Position numbers and translations under genes: made by a program. The notes beneath the pieces are model-generated. The model was not told where the DNA came from. It was given only the letters and a program-made list of their open reading frames with translations, and made no database searches. DNA of 64,000 nt from Sweltsa coloradensis (taxonomy: Eukaryota; Arthropoda; Insecta; Plecoptera; Chloroperlidae): assembly GCA_024449915.1 (NCBI GenBank), contig JAMZAV010000319.1, positions 248,001 through 312,000 on the forward strand, in the 5' to 3' direction. Of this stretch, positions 23,081 through 34,458 are shown in pieces; the stretch's first letter is position 1; every line of letters begins with the position of its first letter.

Positions 23081-23843
23081 CTAGGAAAACGCTAAAGTCC
23101 CGCCGCGTTGATGGATGAGCTTTTTTAAGTTTTTAGTATGCGTGGGATATCTTTACTTTTGCAAGTGCTTTGTTTTGCTGCCTACGCATTGTAGGTGATT
23201 GTTGTCAAGTTTCTATTGTTACTTGTCAATTGGTATTATTTACCGTAAAAAACTTATATTATGAGCTTTATTTCTATGGATTCTGGCTAACTTTTTCACC
23301 TTTTTCTTTCAAAAGGTACTACATCACCATAACCTTCATGTCCATGTGAAATATGAACGTTGTAGCCCCACACGTTTGGTCACAATTGGCCCAAATGGCA
23401 CGAAAATATCGCACAAAAAATAAAAAAACTCGTATTAAAACCTTTATTTCTATGGATTCTGGCTAACTTTTTCAACTTTTTCTTTCAAAAGGTACTACAT
23501 CACCATAACCTTAATGTCCATGTGAAATATAAACGTTGTAGCCCCACCCGTTTGGTCAGAATCGACTCAAATGTAACGAAAATATCGCACTAAAAATCGA
23601 AAAAAATCGTAAAAGTACGATATTCATAAGAAATATTTCTTCGATTGTACCCAAAAACGTAGCAAGTCTAAGTTCAGAGAAAACGAAGGTCCCCTCAAAT
23701 TTTCATCAAGATCGCATATGCCGTTTGCCCGGAATCGTGCGAACAAACAGACAGAGAGAGAGAAAAACAAAAAACAAAAAAAAACACCCGAGCTAAAATT
23801 TTTGGGTGGTCAGTGAAACTGAAGTCTTCGCTTCGCTCATCCA
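23081..23843 (-). mobile_element. HINE, sub-type B, two core units (array member 1)
   Basis: CTAG at 23081 and 5' terminus at 23843. Two ~180 bp core units are visible from the repeated TACTACATCACCATAACC and GTAGCCCCAC blocks. First of four consecutive minus-strand copies. Confidence 0.8.
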
Positions 23844-23893
23844 ATAACGCTACACAAAAACGAAAAAGTGGATATGAGTCCCATGGTTTAGTA

Positions 23894-24832
23894 CTAGGAA
23901 AACGCTTAAGTCCCGCCGCGTTGATGGATGAGGGTTTTTGTAAGTTGGGACCATTTTTACTTTGCAAGTGCTTTGTGAATGCATTGTAGGTGACTGTTGT
24001 CAAGTTTCTATTGTTTCTTGTTAGTTGTTATTATAAACCTCAAAAAACATATTTTAAAACCATTATTTCTATGCATTCTGGATAACTTTGTCAACTTTTG
24101 CAACTTTTTCTTTCAAAAGGTACTACATCACCATAACCTTAATGTCCATGTGAAATATGAACGTTGTAGCCCCACCCGTTTGGTCACAATCGGTCCAAAT
24201 GCGACGAAAATATCGCACTAAAAATCGAAAAACTCATGTTAAAACCTTTATTTCTATGGATTCTAGATAACTTTCTCAACTTTTTCTTTTAAAAGGTACT
24301 ACATCACCATAACATCAATGTCTATGTGAAATATGAACGTTGTAGCCCCACCCGTTTGGTCAGAATCGGCCCAAATGTGTCGAAAATATCGAACTAAAAA
24401 TCGAAAAACTCATATTAAAACCTTTATTTCTATGGGTTCTAGCTAACTTTTTTAGCTTTTTCTTTCACAAGGTACCAAATCACCATAATCCTATAGTCAA
24501 TGTGAAATATGAACGTTGTAGCCCCACCCGTTTGGTCAGAATCGACTCAAATGTAACGAAAATATCGCACTAAAAATCGAAAAAAATCGTAAAAGTACGA
24601 TATTCATAAGAAATATTTCTTCGATTGTACCCAAAAACGTAGCAAGTCTAAGTTCAGAGAAAACGAAGGTCCCCTCAAATTTTCATCAAGATCGCATATG
24701 TCGTTTGCCCGGTAGAGAGCGAACAAACAGACAGAAATACAAACAAACAAAAAAAAACAAAAAAACATTGGAGCTAAATTTTTTGGGGGTCAGTGAAATT
24801 GAAGTCTTCGCTACGCTCGCTACGCTCATCCA
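23894..24832 (-). mobile_element. HINE, sub-type B, three core units (array member 2)
   Basis: Longest copy in the window. Three tandem ~180 bp units (starting about 24050, 24237 and 24416) each carry TTTATTTCTATG, the TACTACATCACC-type block and CCCCACCCGTTTGG. Only 50 bp separates it from the preceding copy. Confidence 0.8.
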
Positions 24833-24869
24833 ACTATATCTGGCATAAAACCTTTTACAAATATTGTAA

Positions 24870-25628
24870 CTAGGAAAACGCTTAAGTCCCGCCGCGTTGA
24901 TGGATGAGCGTAGTTGGTGCATTGAGCTGCCATGTGTTACGCGGATTTTCTGTTGTTCTGTGAAAAAATCATTACTTAGTCGAAGATTTTTTAAAAATTA
25001 AATTAAATTAAATTAAAAATTAAGTAAATTCTTTTTTAAATTAATCGTTATTTTAAAAAAAGAAAAAAATCATAAAATTGCAATTTTCATAAGAAATAAA
25101 TATTCGATTGCGCTCAAATTTAACACGAATATATTAATTCATGAAATTAAGGTTCTGTGAAAAAATAATTACAATAGGATAAAGCATGTAGGTGTAATAA
25201 GTCAAAGAATTGTTTTAAAAAAGAAAAAACCCGTAAAATTTCGATTTTCATGAGAAATAATTTTTCGATTACGCTCAAATTTCGCACGAATATCTTAATT
25301 CATAAAAATTAAGGTTCTGTGAAAAAATCATTACAATCGGTTAAAGCATGTAGGTGTTATAAGTCGAAGAAAGTTTTAAAAATCGAAAAAAATCGTAAAA
25401 TTGCGTTTTTTATGAGAAAAAAATATCCCGATTGCGCTCAAAAACGTGGCAGTTCTAAGTTCAGAGATTTCGAAGGCCTCCATGAAATTTCATCGCAATC
25501 GGAGTATCGGTTTAGCCGAATCGTGCTAACAAACAGACAAATACAAAAAAAAAAAAAAAAAAAAACATTACGGATTTTTCTCCAGTGTAGTAGAATGGAA
25601 TCTTCGCTTCGCTCGCTACGCTCATCCA
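24870..25628 (-). mobile_element. HINE, sub-type A (array member 3)
   Basis: Standard ends with a core of about three ~165 bp AT-rich units (TCTGTGAAAAAAT, AAAGCATGTAGGTGT). It lies 37 bp after the previous copy. A run of A at about 25548-25565 is the variable microsatellite. Confidence 0.8.
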
Positions 25629-25646
25629 CCAGAAAGGACTTTTAAA

Positions 25647-26422
25647 CAAGGAAAACGCTTAAGTCCCGCCGCGTTGATGGATGAGCTTTTTAAAGTTTTT
25701 AGTTTGCGTGGGATATCTTTACTTTTACAAGTGCTTTGTTTTGTTGCCTACGCATTGTAGGTGATTGTTGTCAAGGTTCTATTGTTTCTTGTCAATTGGT
25801 AATATTTATCGTAAACAACTTATATTATAAGCTTTATTTCTATGGATTCTGGCTAACATTTTCAACGTTTTCTTTCAAAAGGTACTACATTACCATAACC
25901 TTAATGTCCGTGTGTAATATGAACGTTGTAGCCCCACCCGTTTGGTCAGAATTGGCCCAAATGGCACGGAAATATCGCACAAAAAATCAAAAAACTTATA
26001 TTAATAGCTTTATTTCTGTAGATTCTGGCTAACTTTTTCAGCTTTTTCTTTCTAAATGTACTACATCACCATAACCTTAATGTCCATGTATAATACGAAC
26101 GTTGTAGCCCCACCCGTTTGGTCAGAATTGGCCCTAATGGCACGAAAATATCGCACAAAAAATCGGAAAAAAATCGTAAAAGTACGATATTCATGAGAAA
26201 TATTTCTTCGATTGTACCCAAAAACGTAGCAAGTCTAAGTTCAGAGATTTCGAAGGTCCTGTCAAATTTTCATCAAGATTGCATATGCCGTTTGCCCGGT
26301 AGAGAGCGAACAAACAGACAGAAATACAAAAAAAAAAAAAAAAAAAAAAACACCCGAGCTAAATTTTTTGGGGGGTCGGTGAAATTGAAGTCTTCACTCG
26401 CTTCGCTCGCTACGCTCATCCA
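25647..26422 (-). mobile_element. HINE, sub-type B, two core units (array member 4)
   Basis: The 3' terminus reads CAAG instead of CTAG, a point change in the terminal tetranucleotide. The hairpin and sub-terminal repeat are intact. Only 18 bp separates it from member 3. Confidence 0.75.
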
Positions 26423-26715
26423 ATCAAAGTTTAAATTAAATAAAAACGCTACTGATTACAATATTTGAATAATTTTTCATGCAGGGTGTAGTTCTAACGA
26501 AACTACGTGAGATCTATTAGCCTATTTTCTATTTTACGTACGGTTTGAGAGATATTACTAAAATAAGGTTATTTCGCGTGGTTTTAATATTGCTGGCGAT
26601 CCTTGTCCTCAATAGAAAACAAGTATTTGTACACAAAAGCGCAACGAAACTAATAAATCACCACATTGTCAAAGAAAGGTGCACAAATAAATATTATCAT
26701 GCGTGGATCTCCTTT
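26423..26715. other. Unannotated stretch with a MITE-4 half copy
   Basis: The segment around 26500-26600 matches one end of the 18262-18622 element (TTATTTCGCGTGGTTTTAAT). Nothing else was recognised. Confidence 0.35.
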
Positions 26716-26731
26716 GGTGGAGGTGCCGGGT
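26716..26731 (+). repeat. 16-bp motif, copy e
   Basis: Exact GGTGGAGGTGCCGGGT, directly followed by an inverted pair GTTCAAA...TTTGAAC. Confidence 0.8.
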
Positions 26732-28499
26732 TCAAAGATTATCTTTTTGAACGAAGATCCCTCCAGGCGGATTGTACGTCTTTACTTGTTGATTTAATGA
26801 CTTGGGGTGTGTCTGAATTAGGGTCCAGGTCCAAGTGGAACTCAATATTCCCCTGCCGTGGAAAGTCAACACTACCTAAAGTTAGGTTAGGTGTGCATTC
26901 GAGAGTCGTTTACAAAGTATTTGTGTTATAAATCTATTTGTACGTCCAGTAAAAACAATTAAATACGAGATAATAACAAACAAAAATTAAATACCTACAT
27001 TTAAATATGCAATCGTTTGTTGTTTCATTGTCGCTGTCAGCTATTTTGAACCGGACCTAAAACGAGTCTACACTTTCGATTGCTCGGTCCATTTGCCGAC
27101 TTGGACGAAGAATGGACCTAGACTTAAAAGTTTTTAGACAGTACGTCATTGACAGAGAATTGGTACATTCTACGTTGTTAGAAGTGGACTTGAATTTGGA
27201 CCTAGACCTGCACCTGGACTTTGAATAATATTCAGACACACCCTTAGTTATATGCTTTGTTGGATTTAACATATACTTTTTCAAAATGATTTTTTCTGCT
27301 AGGCAGCGGATTTGGTAGAAGTAGTTTAATAACTGTTTAAATTTCGTTATTAGTATCTAGAATTTTAATTACACAAATAAATGGCCAAACAGAGATCGGC
27401 CTTTTAAATAGGAAATAAGTACAATTTTAAATTACTGAATAATGAGGGAGCTAGGCTCCCCTATATTCACACTTATCGGTCTGTTCAACCATGTGAGTGT
27501 GTCACGTCTCACGATAAAAACCGAACATGACGTCCGATTAAAATGCGTTGTTTTTTTAAAATTGTTTTTCGACAAGGGGTTTTTGATGATCCTGGGGTAA
27601 AGGGCGGGGCCTAATGTATCCAACGGTGGGATATTTGTACCCGGTATATCCACCAAAGAGATTTCAACGCTGGCACAATAATTTTGCAATAACGGTAACT
27701 ACGCTCCCTACATTGGGTGGGTACTTTCTTACTCCAGCGCGTTGTTATTATTATTAATTTATTTAGCAAATATAGATATTTCAAAATATAACATTATAAA
27801 AAAAACAAAAATACAAAATTTACAAAATACCAAATCTACAAATTCACAAATTACCTACCAAATTACTTCGGCCTAGTACTTGTTTCATCCGAAATTCAAG
27901 CTCAATTTTATGTAAAATGCAAAGGTTAACTGTCCAAGAAAATGAGTGAAGTATACAGGCAAGCCGACGTCTTAAACTTTGATAGCATTAAGTCGTAGAT
28001 TGCCGAGTAATTTCCCATCATCACAATGTGACTTTTAATTTTTAATTCAATATAAATTTCGTGAAAGTTTCAACGCGCGAAGCTTCCATTATCATAAAAG
28101 TGAACTAAAGTCTAACTTTATAACTCTTTGACCCAGAAAGTTTGTCGGTAATCATATTCATCGTTGGTGATGATAGCTCATAGTACGGTTTTGTTTTCGT
28201 TTTCTAAAGGCTTAGTTAAAACAGCGAGGTAGCGAGAAAGTTGGAGATACTTTATTGAAGGACTTAGTTTTAATAGAGAACGCATAATTTTAGAAGGGTT
28301 CGAACCACCCTTATATTTTACCCATCTACAGACCATGATCGACTTTCGAACTTCAAGAGGAGTCGCTGAAGTTAGTGTCTCTGTTCAGGTTTCAGATTAT
28401 AGCTAAACGATTATTAATTCCTTCCACAACTAAATTAAATTTAGATATTTTTATTGAAACAATTAAAATTAGGTCTTTTTTAAAGATTTTTTTAATTTC
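26732..28499. other. Unannotated stretch
   Basis: A minus-strand R3 copy lies at 27490-27545 (GTGTCACGTCTCACGATAAA). An A-rich low-complexity run lies at 27770-27850. No gene recognised. Confidence 0.35.
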
Positions 28500-28830
28500 A
28501 AGCATTGAAAGCATTTCAAGCAATTTTGGAATGTGAATAAAAGCTACATTTTAAGTTTAAATACAAACTGTAAGAGCATTATTTTAGATTTTGTGTATAT
28601 TAAATACTATCAATGCTAGCAACATATTAAATTTCCGGGATAAACCAACATTTTCTCGATTTAGCTGTTTTTTGCAGATGTGCTTTTTCAAACTTTTCTA
28701 AAAAATGTGCTATTCATTCCATTGACATAGGTAATAAATATTGATTTCTTATTCACAAAAAATATACTAGGTAAAATTTGAAAAAATATCATCATAACTA
28801 ATTTAGAAAGTTAATGTCCATTATATACAC
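28500..28830 (+). mobile_element. Relic of the piggyBac-like MITE family
   Basis: Aligns with the interiors of 11997-12478 and 38062-38581 (TTTCCGGGATAAACC, TTTTTTGCAGATGTG, TTTAGAAAGTTAATGTCCAT). Both termini are lost or unrecognisable. Confidence 0.45.
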
Positions 28831-29160
28831 AAGTAGCGAACGGGTTATATTAGTATCGTTATTAAGTTTCAAAGGAATGTTTATGAAGAACCTTTTTATT
28901 GAAATCCGGCCACATTTGGCTGGATTGCGAGACATGGATAATCCAAAATGTGGATTCCAATTCGTGAAAATCCCATTGAAGCGTCTAGGCTACATGTATT
29001 CCTTATTCGACTGTACCTTATATTTAACTTTCTAAAATAAATATAACAACATCAATATTTAGAAGAAGAAATACATATTTTAAATAAAATACGCTAATTA
29101 TTGTCATCAGCAAGAACATTGGAGACAATTCTTAAAAAATAACGGTTTTAGAAAGGTTTG
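28831..29160. other. Unannotated stretch
   Basis: A 73-residue open frame (28814-29035) is not recognisable as a protein. Nothing else was seen. Confidence 0.3.
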
Positions 29161-29290
29161 ATGTGTGTCTGCTTCCAGGTCTCGCCACAAAGCCGCGCTG
29201 CTCGTCGTTCCCTGGGGTCTTGCTTCGACCCCAGTGACGTCAGAGCTACCGCCCCCCCCCCCCACGAACAAACTAACTAGCTCGAAAACT
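29161..29290. promoter_or_regulatory. GC-richer patch with hairpin and CRE-like palindrome
   Basis: A perfect 8-bp stem, CTGGGGTC (29212-29219) with GACCCCAG (29227-29234), is directly followed by TGACGTCA (29235-29242), then a run of C. The composition contrasts with the AT-rich flanks. A regulatory role is only a possibility, since no gene is visible nearby. Confidence 0.25.
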
Positions 29291-30969
29291 CGGGATTAAA
29301 TAGGTTTTACCTTAAGATTTACAGCGTGGACTTTTACGTCGGGAGATATTTTCTTCTCTCGGGCAATGTTTCCTCAAGTTACTCGGAGTTTAAGAAGTGG
29401 GAGGAGGGGGGGGGGGGGGCGCCGCTTTGTTGAACAGACGAATACATTATTTCACGTTTTAAAGTTAGTACTGAGAGAATTTACACAAAATGTTCTGTCT
29501 GTTTTAACATAACAATCTTTATAAAACTTTTAAGACAACTGTGAACATATTTCACGCTGACTTGTGTTTTTTTTAAATGTTACAAGTAAATTTCTGTGCT
29601 CGGCCAACTGACATCGAAATGTACAGAACTTTGCACAGAAAGCAAGAATAAATTAAGGACTAAATAATATAATCGTATAAAAGCATTGTCGGCTAAATCT
29701 CTTCATTCTTACCGCTCCACGCGCTCCTCGGAGGAAAAGTAAGGACATTTTATGGGATCCAAATCCACCATTATGGATGTCATTACAAAAAGTGTTTTAA
29801 CATTTAAACTGAGTAAATTTATAACGCAACATTTGGTTTAAAACGAACAATTACAATCAATATTTATTAAATAGAGTGATTCCATACAGGTCTAATCAAC
29901 GTCAGCCAAGGGAGTGTTGCTTTAGCATACTAATTTAAATCATTAAAAACACTCTGAAAACGTTTTAACGGTAAAACTAATTAAACAAATCTGATAAGAC
30001 ACTACATGGAATTTCGGCATCGGCCTACTTCCATACAAACTGCATCATTCGAGACAAGCATCATCTCATGGAGGTATAGAGGGAGAGGGGGAGGGGGGAG
30101 AAAACAAACAATACAACTGAATTTATCGCCCATCCCCAAGAATTTATCATCCAACGTGTGACAATTCATCACAGGTTTTGTTGCAACAGTCAGCGTTTTG
30201 AACGTCTACGTAGCACTCGAAATTTCCATTCGCGTCAGCACGTCGGAAAAGTGGGAATATTTATCTTGAAATCATAAAATAATTTCCGAAAAAAAAGATA
30301 CAAGAATTGAAATCAATATATTTCAAGTGCTTTGCCATAGACTGAGATTGGATATTGCAAAATAATATAAGTTTTCTTTTTCCTTCGGAACTAAAAAACA
30401 AACAATTCCGAGTTTCATGATTTCCAAGACAGCCAATATTAGCTTTGATTAAGTTAGCAGAGTTAATAGAATCTTGAAGTTTGTGTAAATTCAAAACGTA
30501 GGAAGGAATGTTGATTAAGTTCGAAACTTTTAGAGAAGTTGACTGGTTAACTTATATTAAATTCTCCAGAAAATTAAATGAAGATATTTTGTTTTTAAAA
30601 AATACGTAAAAGAATATAATAATGAGAAATTCATTGGCATTTTACTTATAACTTTGAGCTACCTCATAATGCTTAAAGACCTAATAATTTATCGTATTAT
30701 TCGCAGGGGAAAAATAAATTGAAAGTTTAGATTGCGCAACTTTTCAAGAGATGTCAAGTCGTATAACTGCAGCATTGCAGACAAAAGTCAAATATACGGT
30801 ATTCACAAAAGGGAGTTACGCAATTTTCGAAATTATATAACTCTATAAAATTAAACCTCTATTATTAAAATGGGTTAAGAACAGGTAAATTATAAAATTA
30901 ACTATAGTCTTCGTACATCCGGGCCCTGAAGAAGGTTACACGGTCACACTACTTACTAACTCCTGCGTC
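29291..30969. other. Unannotated stretch
   Basis: A long run of G lies at about 29405-29419. Purine-rich G blocks occur near 30085. No gene recognised. Confidence 0.35.
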
Positions 30970-30971
30970 AA

Positions 30972-31006
<35 letters not shown>

Positions 31007-31085
31007 AAAAAAAAAATAAATAAAAAAAAAAATAAATAAATAAATAAATAAATAAAGAAAGAAAGAAAGAAAGAAAGAAAGAAAA

Positions 31086-31117
<32 letters not shown>

Positions 31118-31413
31118 AATACGTATTTAGAGTCTACCCACTCAGTCACATACCTGATTTTCAGTGGGGGACAGTAAACCAAAGCGACCAAGCCAACCCT
31201 GTAGGCCCCGACGCGATCGACGAGTGAAAGATAACCAACCTAAGATCTTTATTTACAACAATTCAGAAATTAAAAAGTCCGCCCCAACCGGGAATCGAAG
31301 ATCGATATTTTTTCAATAGGAAATATAGCAATCAGTGATGTGGACAGTGCGAACACCCGCGGATCAACGCCAGAATCAACAAGGCCGATCCAGAACAACT
31401 TTAAATTTATTAT
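30970..31413 (-). mobile_element. SINE1 copy interrupted by a SINE2 insertion
   Basis: The tail is a long compound microsatellite (AAAT-type then GAAA-type, about 30970-31120), followed by the SINE1 body. The body is interrupted at 31248-31297 by a 5'-truncated SINE2 flanked by AAGATC on both sides. It resumes with the GATATTTTTTCAATAGG block. The tRNA-like head is absent. Confidence 0.8.
31248..31297 (-). mobile_element. 5'-truncated SINE2 nested in SINE1
   Basis: Read on the minus strand it begins inside the T-arm (CGATTCCCGG) and continues through GGACTTTTTAATTTCTGAA to a TAAATAAA tail. AAGATC flanks it at 31242-31247 and 31298-31303, and occurs once in the uninterrupted SINE1 at 33353 (read on the minus strand). 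It is therefore a target-site duplication. Confidence 0.75.
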
Positions 31414-31469
31414 TATATATTTAATAGTCGATCGACAGCGACAACTTGTTAAATAAAACCCCAGGACAA

Positions 31470-31650
31470 AATAAAAAAATAAATTCGTATTTTGATTCTA
31501 CCCACCCACCCAGTCACAGAACTGATTTTCAGTGGGGGAGATTAAATTTAAAGCAGACCAAGCCAACCCTATATAGGCGCAGACACCATCGACGAGCGAA
31601 CTATGACCAACTAGAGACCGGCATATTTAAGTAGGAGAAACGACCATTTT
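31470..31650 (-). mobile_element. SINE1 copy, 3' half
   Basis: Has the tail, the conserved 3' body and the sub-family variant ATTAAATTTAAAGCAGACC, also seen in the copy at 44928. The copy ends before the tRNA-like head. Confidence 0.7.
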
Positions 31651-31743
31651 CAAGACTGTTGCTCTTAGCTGACTATTTTCTATGTTGTCTATGTTCTACT
31701 CTGTCGTCGATTAACAAGCTGTCGTTTGAGTTAGTAAATAGCC

Positions 31744-32038
31744 CCCTGATGTGTACCCTACAACGGATCCTACAGTAGTAAATAGGCCCCTGATGTGTAC
31801 CCTACAACGGATCCTACAGTAGTAAATAGGCCCCTGATGTGTACCCTACAACGGATCCTACAGTAGTAAATAGGCCCTGATGTGTACCCTACAACGGATC
31901 CTACAGTAGTAAATAGGCCCCTGATGTGTACCCTACAACGGATCCTACAGTAGTAAATAGGCCCCCTGATGTGTACCCTACAACGGATCCTACAGTAGTA
32001 AATAGGCCCCCTGATGTGTACCCTACAACGGATCCTAG
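31744..32038 (+). repeat. Minisatellite, ~45 bp unit, about 7 copies
   Basis: Head-to-tail copies built on CTGATGTGTACCCTACAACG then GATCCTACAGTAGTAAATAGG. Unit lengths vary by one or two bases in the C run. Units are nearly identical, which suggests recent expansion. Open frames on both strands here are artefacts of the repeat. Confidence 0.95.
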
Positions 32039-33352
32039 AAAAGTAGTTACCAGCCAAGCAACAGTGTGGCGCCTCCTACATCAATCAATCCCAGACGTAC
32101 TCCAACTTTATTGCTGGTTTCACATTCCCCGTTCAGAGAGTTTGCAAGGACAGTTCCCGAGGGATCTAAGGGATCAAGTTACTCTAATAACAAGGGAAAT
32201 ACGTAGAAGACGATGACGGGAAAAGTTAAGATTTTTGTTGTAATTGAGTTTTGCTATATATTGCGTGCAGCGCTCTTCCTCAAATGCTACGGGTTAAGTT
32301 TCTTTATGGCGGATTTCTGTAGCGATTTCATCTCCATGGAGACAAGGAATGCGAATTGACTTAACAGCACGGATTGGGCCGGGGGAGGGGTGGAGGGGGG
32401 GGGGGGAATGCAGAGATTGCGCGGGGCAATCTAACATGGCAGATCGGAAATACCAGAAGACGCATGTAATCCTAGCAGTCTGGAAAGTTGGAAAACCACT
32501 GAAGTGAACATAAGTTTATTTTAATTTCGGTAACTTGTTAATACAAACATTATATGCATACAATTTTTTTTTTTAGAACATAGAATATTAGAAATATAAA
32601 AATATGTTAATTTCCTTGCTGAGGCCCGATACTACATACACAATTTTGTAAAATTATACGTAAATCAAAAAATAAATGTCAGTATTACATAATATTATAT
32701 GAGTGCATATTTTTATGAGAAAATATCAGTTTTGACCAGATTCGTAAGAAAAAATCTTTTATTAAAAATGACTACGTACTTATTGATTAAACGTCTATAT
32801 TCAGAAGAAAAAAATTATTTACAAAGAAATAAAATTATTTTCACAAATATATCTACCCATCTGTTACACAAATTCTACAATTTCGTTGAAACATTTTCGT
32901 CACCACGTCTTTAGTAAATTGACCAAAATAGAAAGGTTCAGTACGAGCGAACGACAAATTTCATTTCCGATAAAAGTTTTAAACTTATTTCACGAAACAT
33001 AAAAAAAAAAAGTAATACATAAAAATCACCAATTCTATTACCATTTAATTTGTCCGAGTGTTGTACAATTTCATTGAACGAAAATCGCTTCACTTAAATA
33101 GATTGAAACGTGTCGCTGTCAACATAAAATACACATACATCTTTTGTGAGAATTCTCCGTTGTTATTTAGAACGGAATTGTCAACGTCGTAAAAGAATCA
33201 ACGTGACGGTTTGTCAACACGAGAGTGTCAAGACCTACGGGTACTTTCTACCGAGACGTAATTCTTTTGACTTTTACAAATTTAATCCATAATTTATAGC
33301 AAATCTTAAATTAACAAAACATAAATACAATTAATAAAAATAAAACATTAAA
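32039..33352. other. Unannotated stretch
   Basis: A G-rich block with a run of G lies at about 32380-32406. The remainder is AT-rich. No gene recognised. Confidence 0.35.
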
Positions 33353-33760
33353 TGTGTGGCTCGTTGGTCTTGTGGTTAGCGTATCTGCTTCCAATGCAGA
33401 AGGTCCAGGGTTCGATTTCCGCCAAAGTCAGAAGTTTTTTAACTTCCGATTTGGACTTGAGTCCACCAGTTCTTGTCTTAGTAGTTTGTAAACGGTGACT
33501 TTGGAGCCGTCCTAGCAACGAAGCACATAATAAATTCAGAGTTGTTCTGAATCGGCCTTGTTGATTCTGGCGTTGATCTGCGGCTGTTCGCACTGTCCAT
33601 ACCACTGATTGCTATATTTCCTATTAAAAATATCGATCTTTGGTTGGTTATCGCGTCGGGGCGTACAGGGTAGGCTTGGTTGCTTTGATTTACTGTCCCC
33701 CACTGAAAATCAGTTATATAACTGAGTGGGTAGACTCTAAATACAATTTATTTATTTAAT
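33353..33760 (+). mobile_element. SINE1, near full-length with tRNA-like head
   Basis: The head (33353-33427) has an A-box-like TGGTCTTGTGGTTAGCG, an anticodon stem TCTGC/GCAGA with loop TTCCAAT (CCA at 33391-33393), and a B-box-like GGGTTCGATTTCC. The T stem pairs poorly, so this is not a working tRNA. The body runs through GGTGACTTTGGAGCCGTCC and the CCCACTGAAAATCAG / CTGAGTGGG inverted pair to a TTTA-type tail. This is the best template for the family. Confidence 0.8.
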
Positions 33761-34417
33761 TGCAAGATGAAGAAGAGGAAACACCGAAGCGGGCACATAC
33801 GGATGAGGCTTTATAATAAAATAAATATTTACGGTAATAATAACAAAATAATTAAGAAAGAGTAAAATAGGGAGGCACCTATTATAACAATCTCCATAAA
33901 TTGATTTAAATATCAAGCAATTTTAATCTTCAAGAAGGTCAAAACATCAATTAAGTCTGTATTTTCTAACCGATTTACGATATATGTTGAAAAACTGCTA
34001 GTCTATTCATTACCCATAAATCAAAATTGCTAGTCTATTCATTACCCATAAATCCATTATTAGCAATAACCAATAACATACAGTTATGATTTAGGACACC
34101 TGGAATGGGAACGCGCAGAACACAAAATCAGTCCAACTTGGTTCAAAACTGATACAAATATAAAAAAAAAATATATATATATAAAAGAATACAGTCAGCC
34201 CGAACCCCACAATAACGTACTTATGTGTATCTAAAATTAAAAGTAAACATTTTGAAAGAGAATTGATTCAAACAAATATTTTGATATTACAAATTTTTTT
34301 TTTTTTAATGGTCAAATGCAAAAACACGGAGACAATTAATGCTAGTTTCTTCGAAATGACAGTTGTACGACTGTCTAATAATGACATACACAAATCACCC
34401 CTGAGAAAATATCCTCT
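33761..34417. other. Unannotated stretch with one short direct repeat
   Basis: GCTAGTCTATTCATTACCC, continuing into ATAAATC, occurs twice back to back at about 33998-34053 (unit ~30 bp). Nothing else was recognised. Confidence 0.45.
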
Positions 34418-34458
34418 GACGCCTATCACAGGCGTCCATGTATGGCCAGTAGGCCATA
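34418..34458. other. Two adjacent perfect hairpins
   Basis: First stem GACGCC/GGCGTC (34418-34423 and 34431-34436) with a 7-nt loop. Second stem TATGGCC/GGCCATA (34441-34447 and 34452-34458) with a 4-nt loop. The function is unknown, and they lie in no recognised element. Confidence 0.6.

Noticed and set aside
23081..26422. Simple tandem duplication of one HINE
   Set aside because: Members differ in sub-type, core unit number and spacer sequence, so they are not copies of one duplicated block.
26545..26931. 128-residue open frame over motif copy e
   Set aside because: It overlaps a MITE-4 half copy and the 16-bp motif and has no recognisable domain. Likely chance.
31770..32216. Overlapping repeat-protein frames on both strands
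   Set aside because: Artefacts of the 45 bp minisatellite.
33353..33427. Functional tRNA gene (CCA anticodon)
   Set aside because: The T stem does not pair properly, and the segment is the head of a 400 bp SINE present in several copies.
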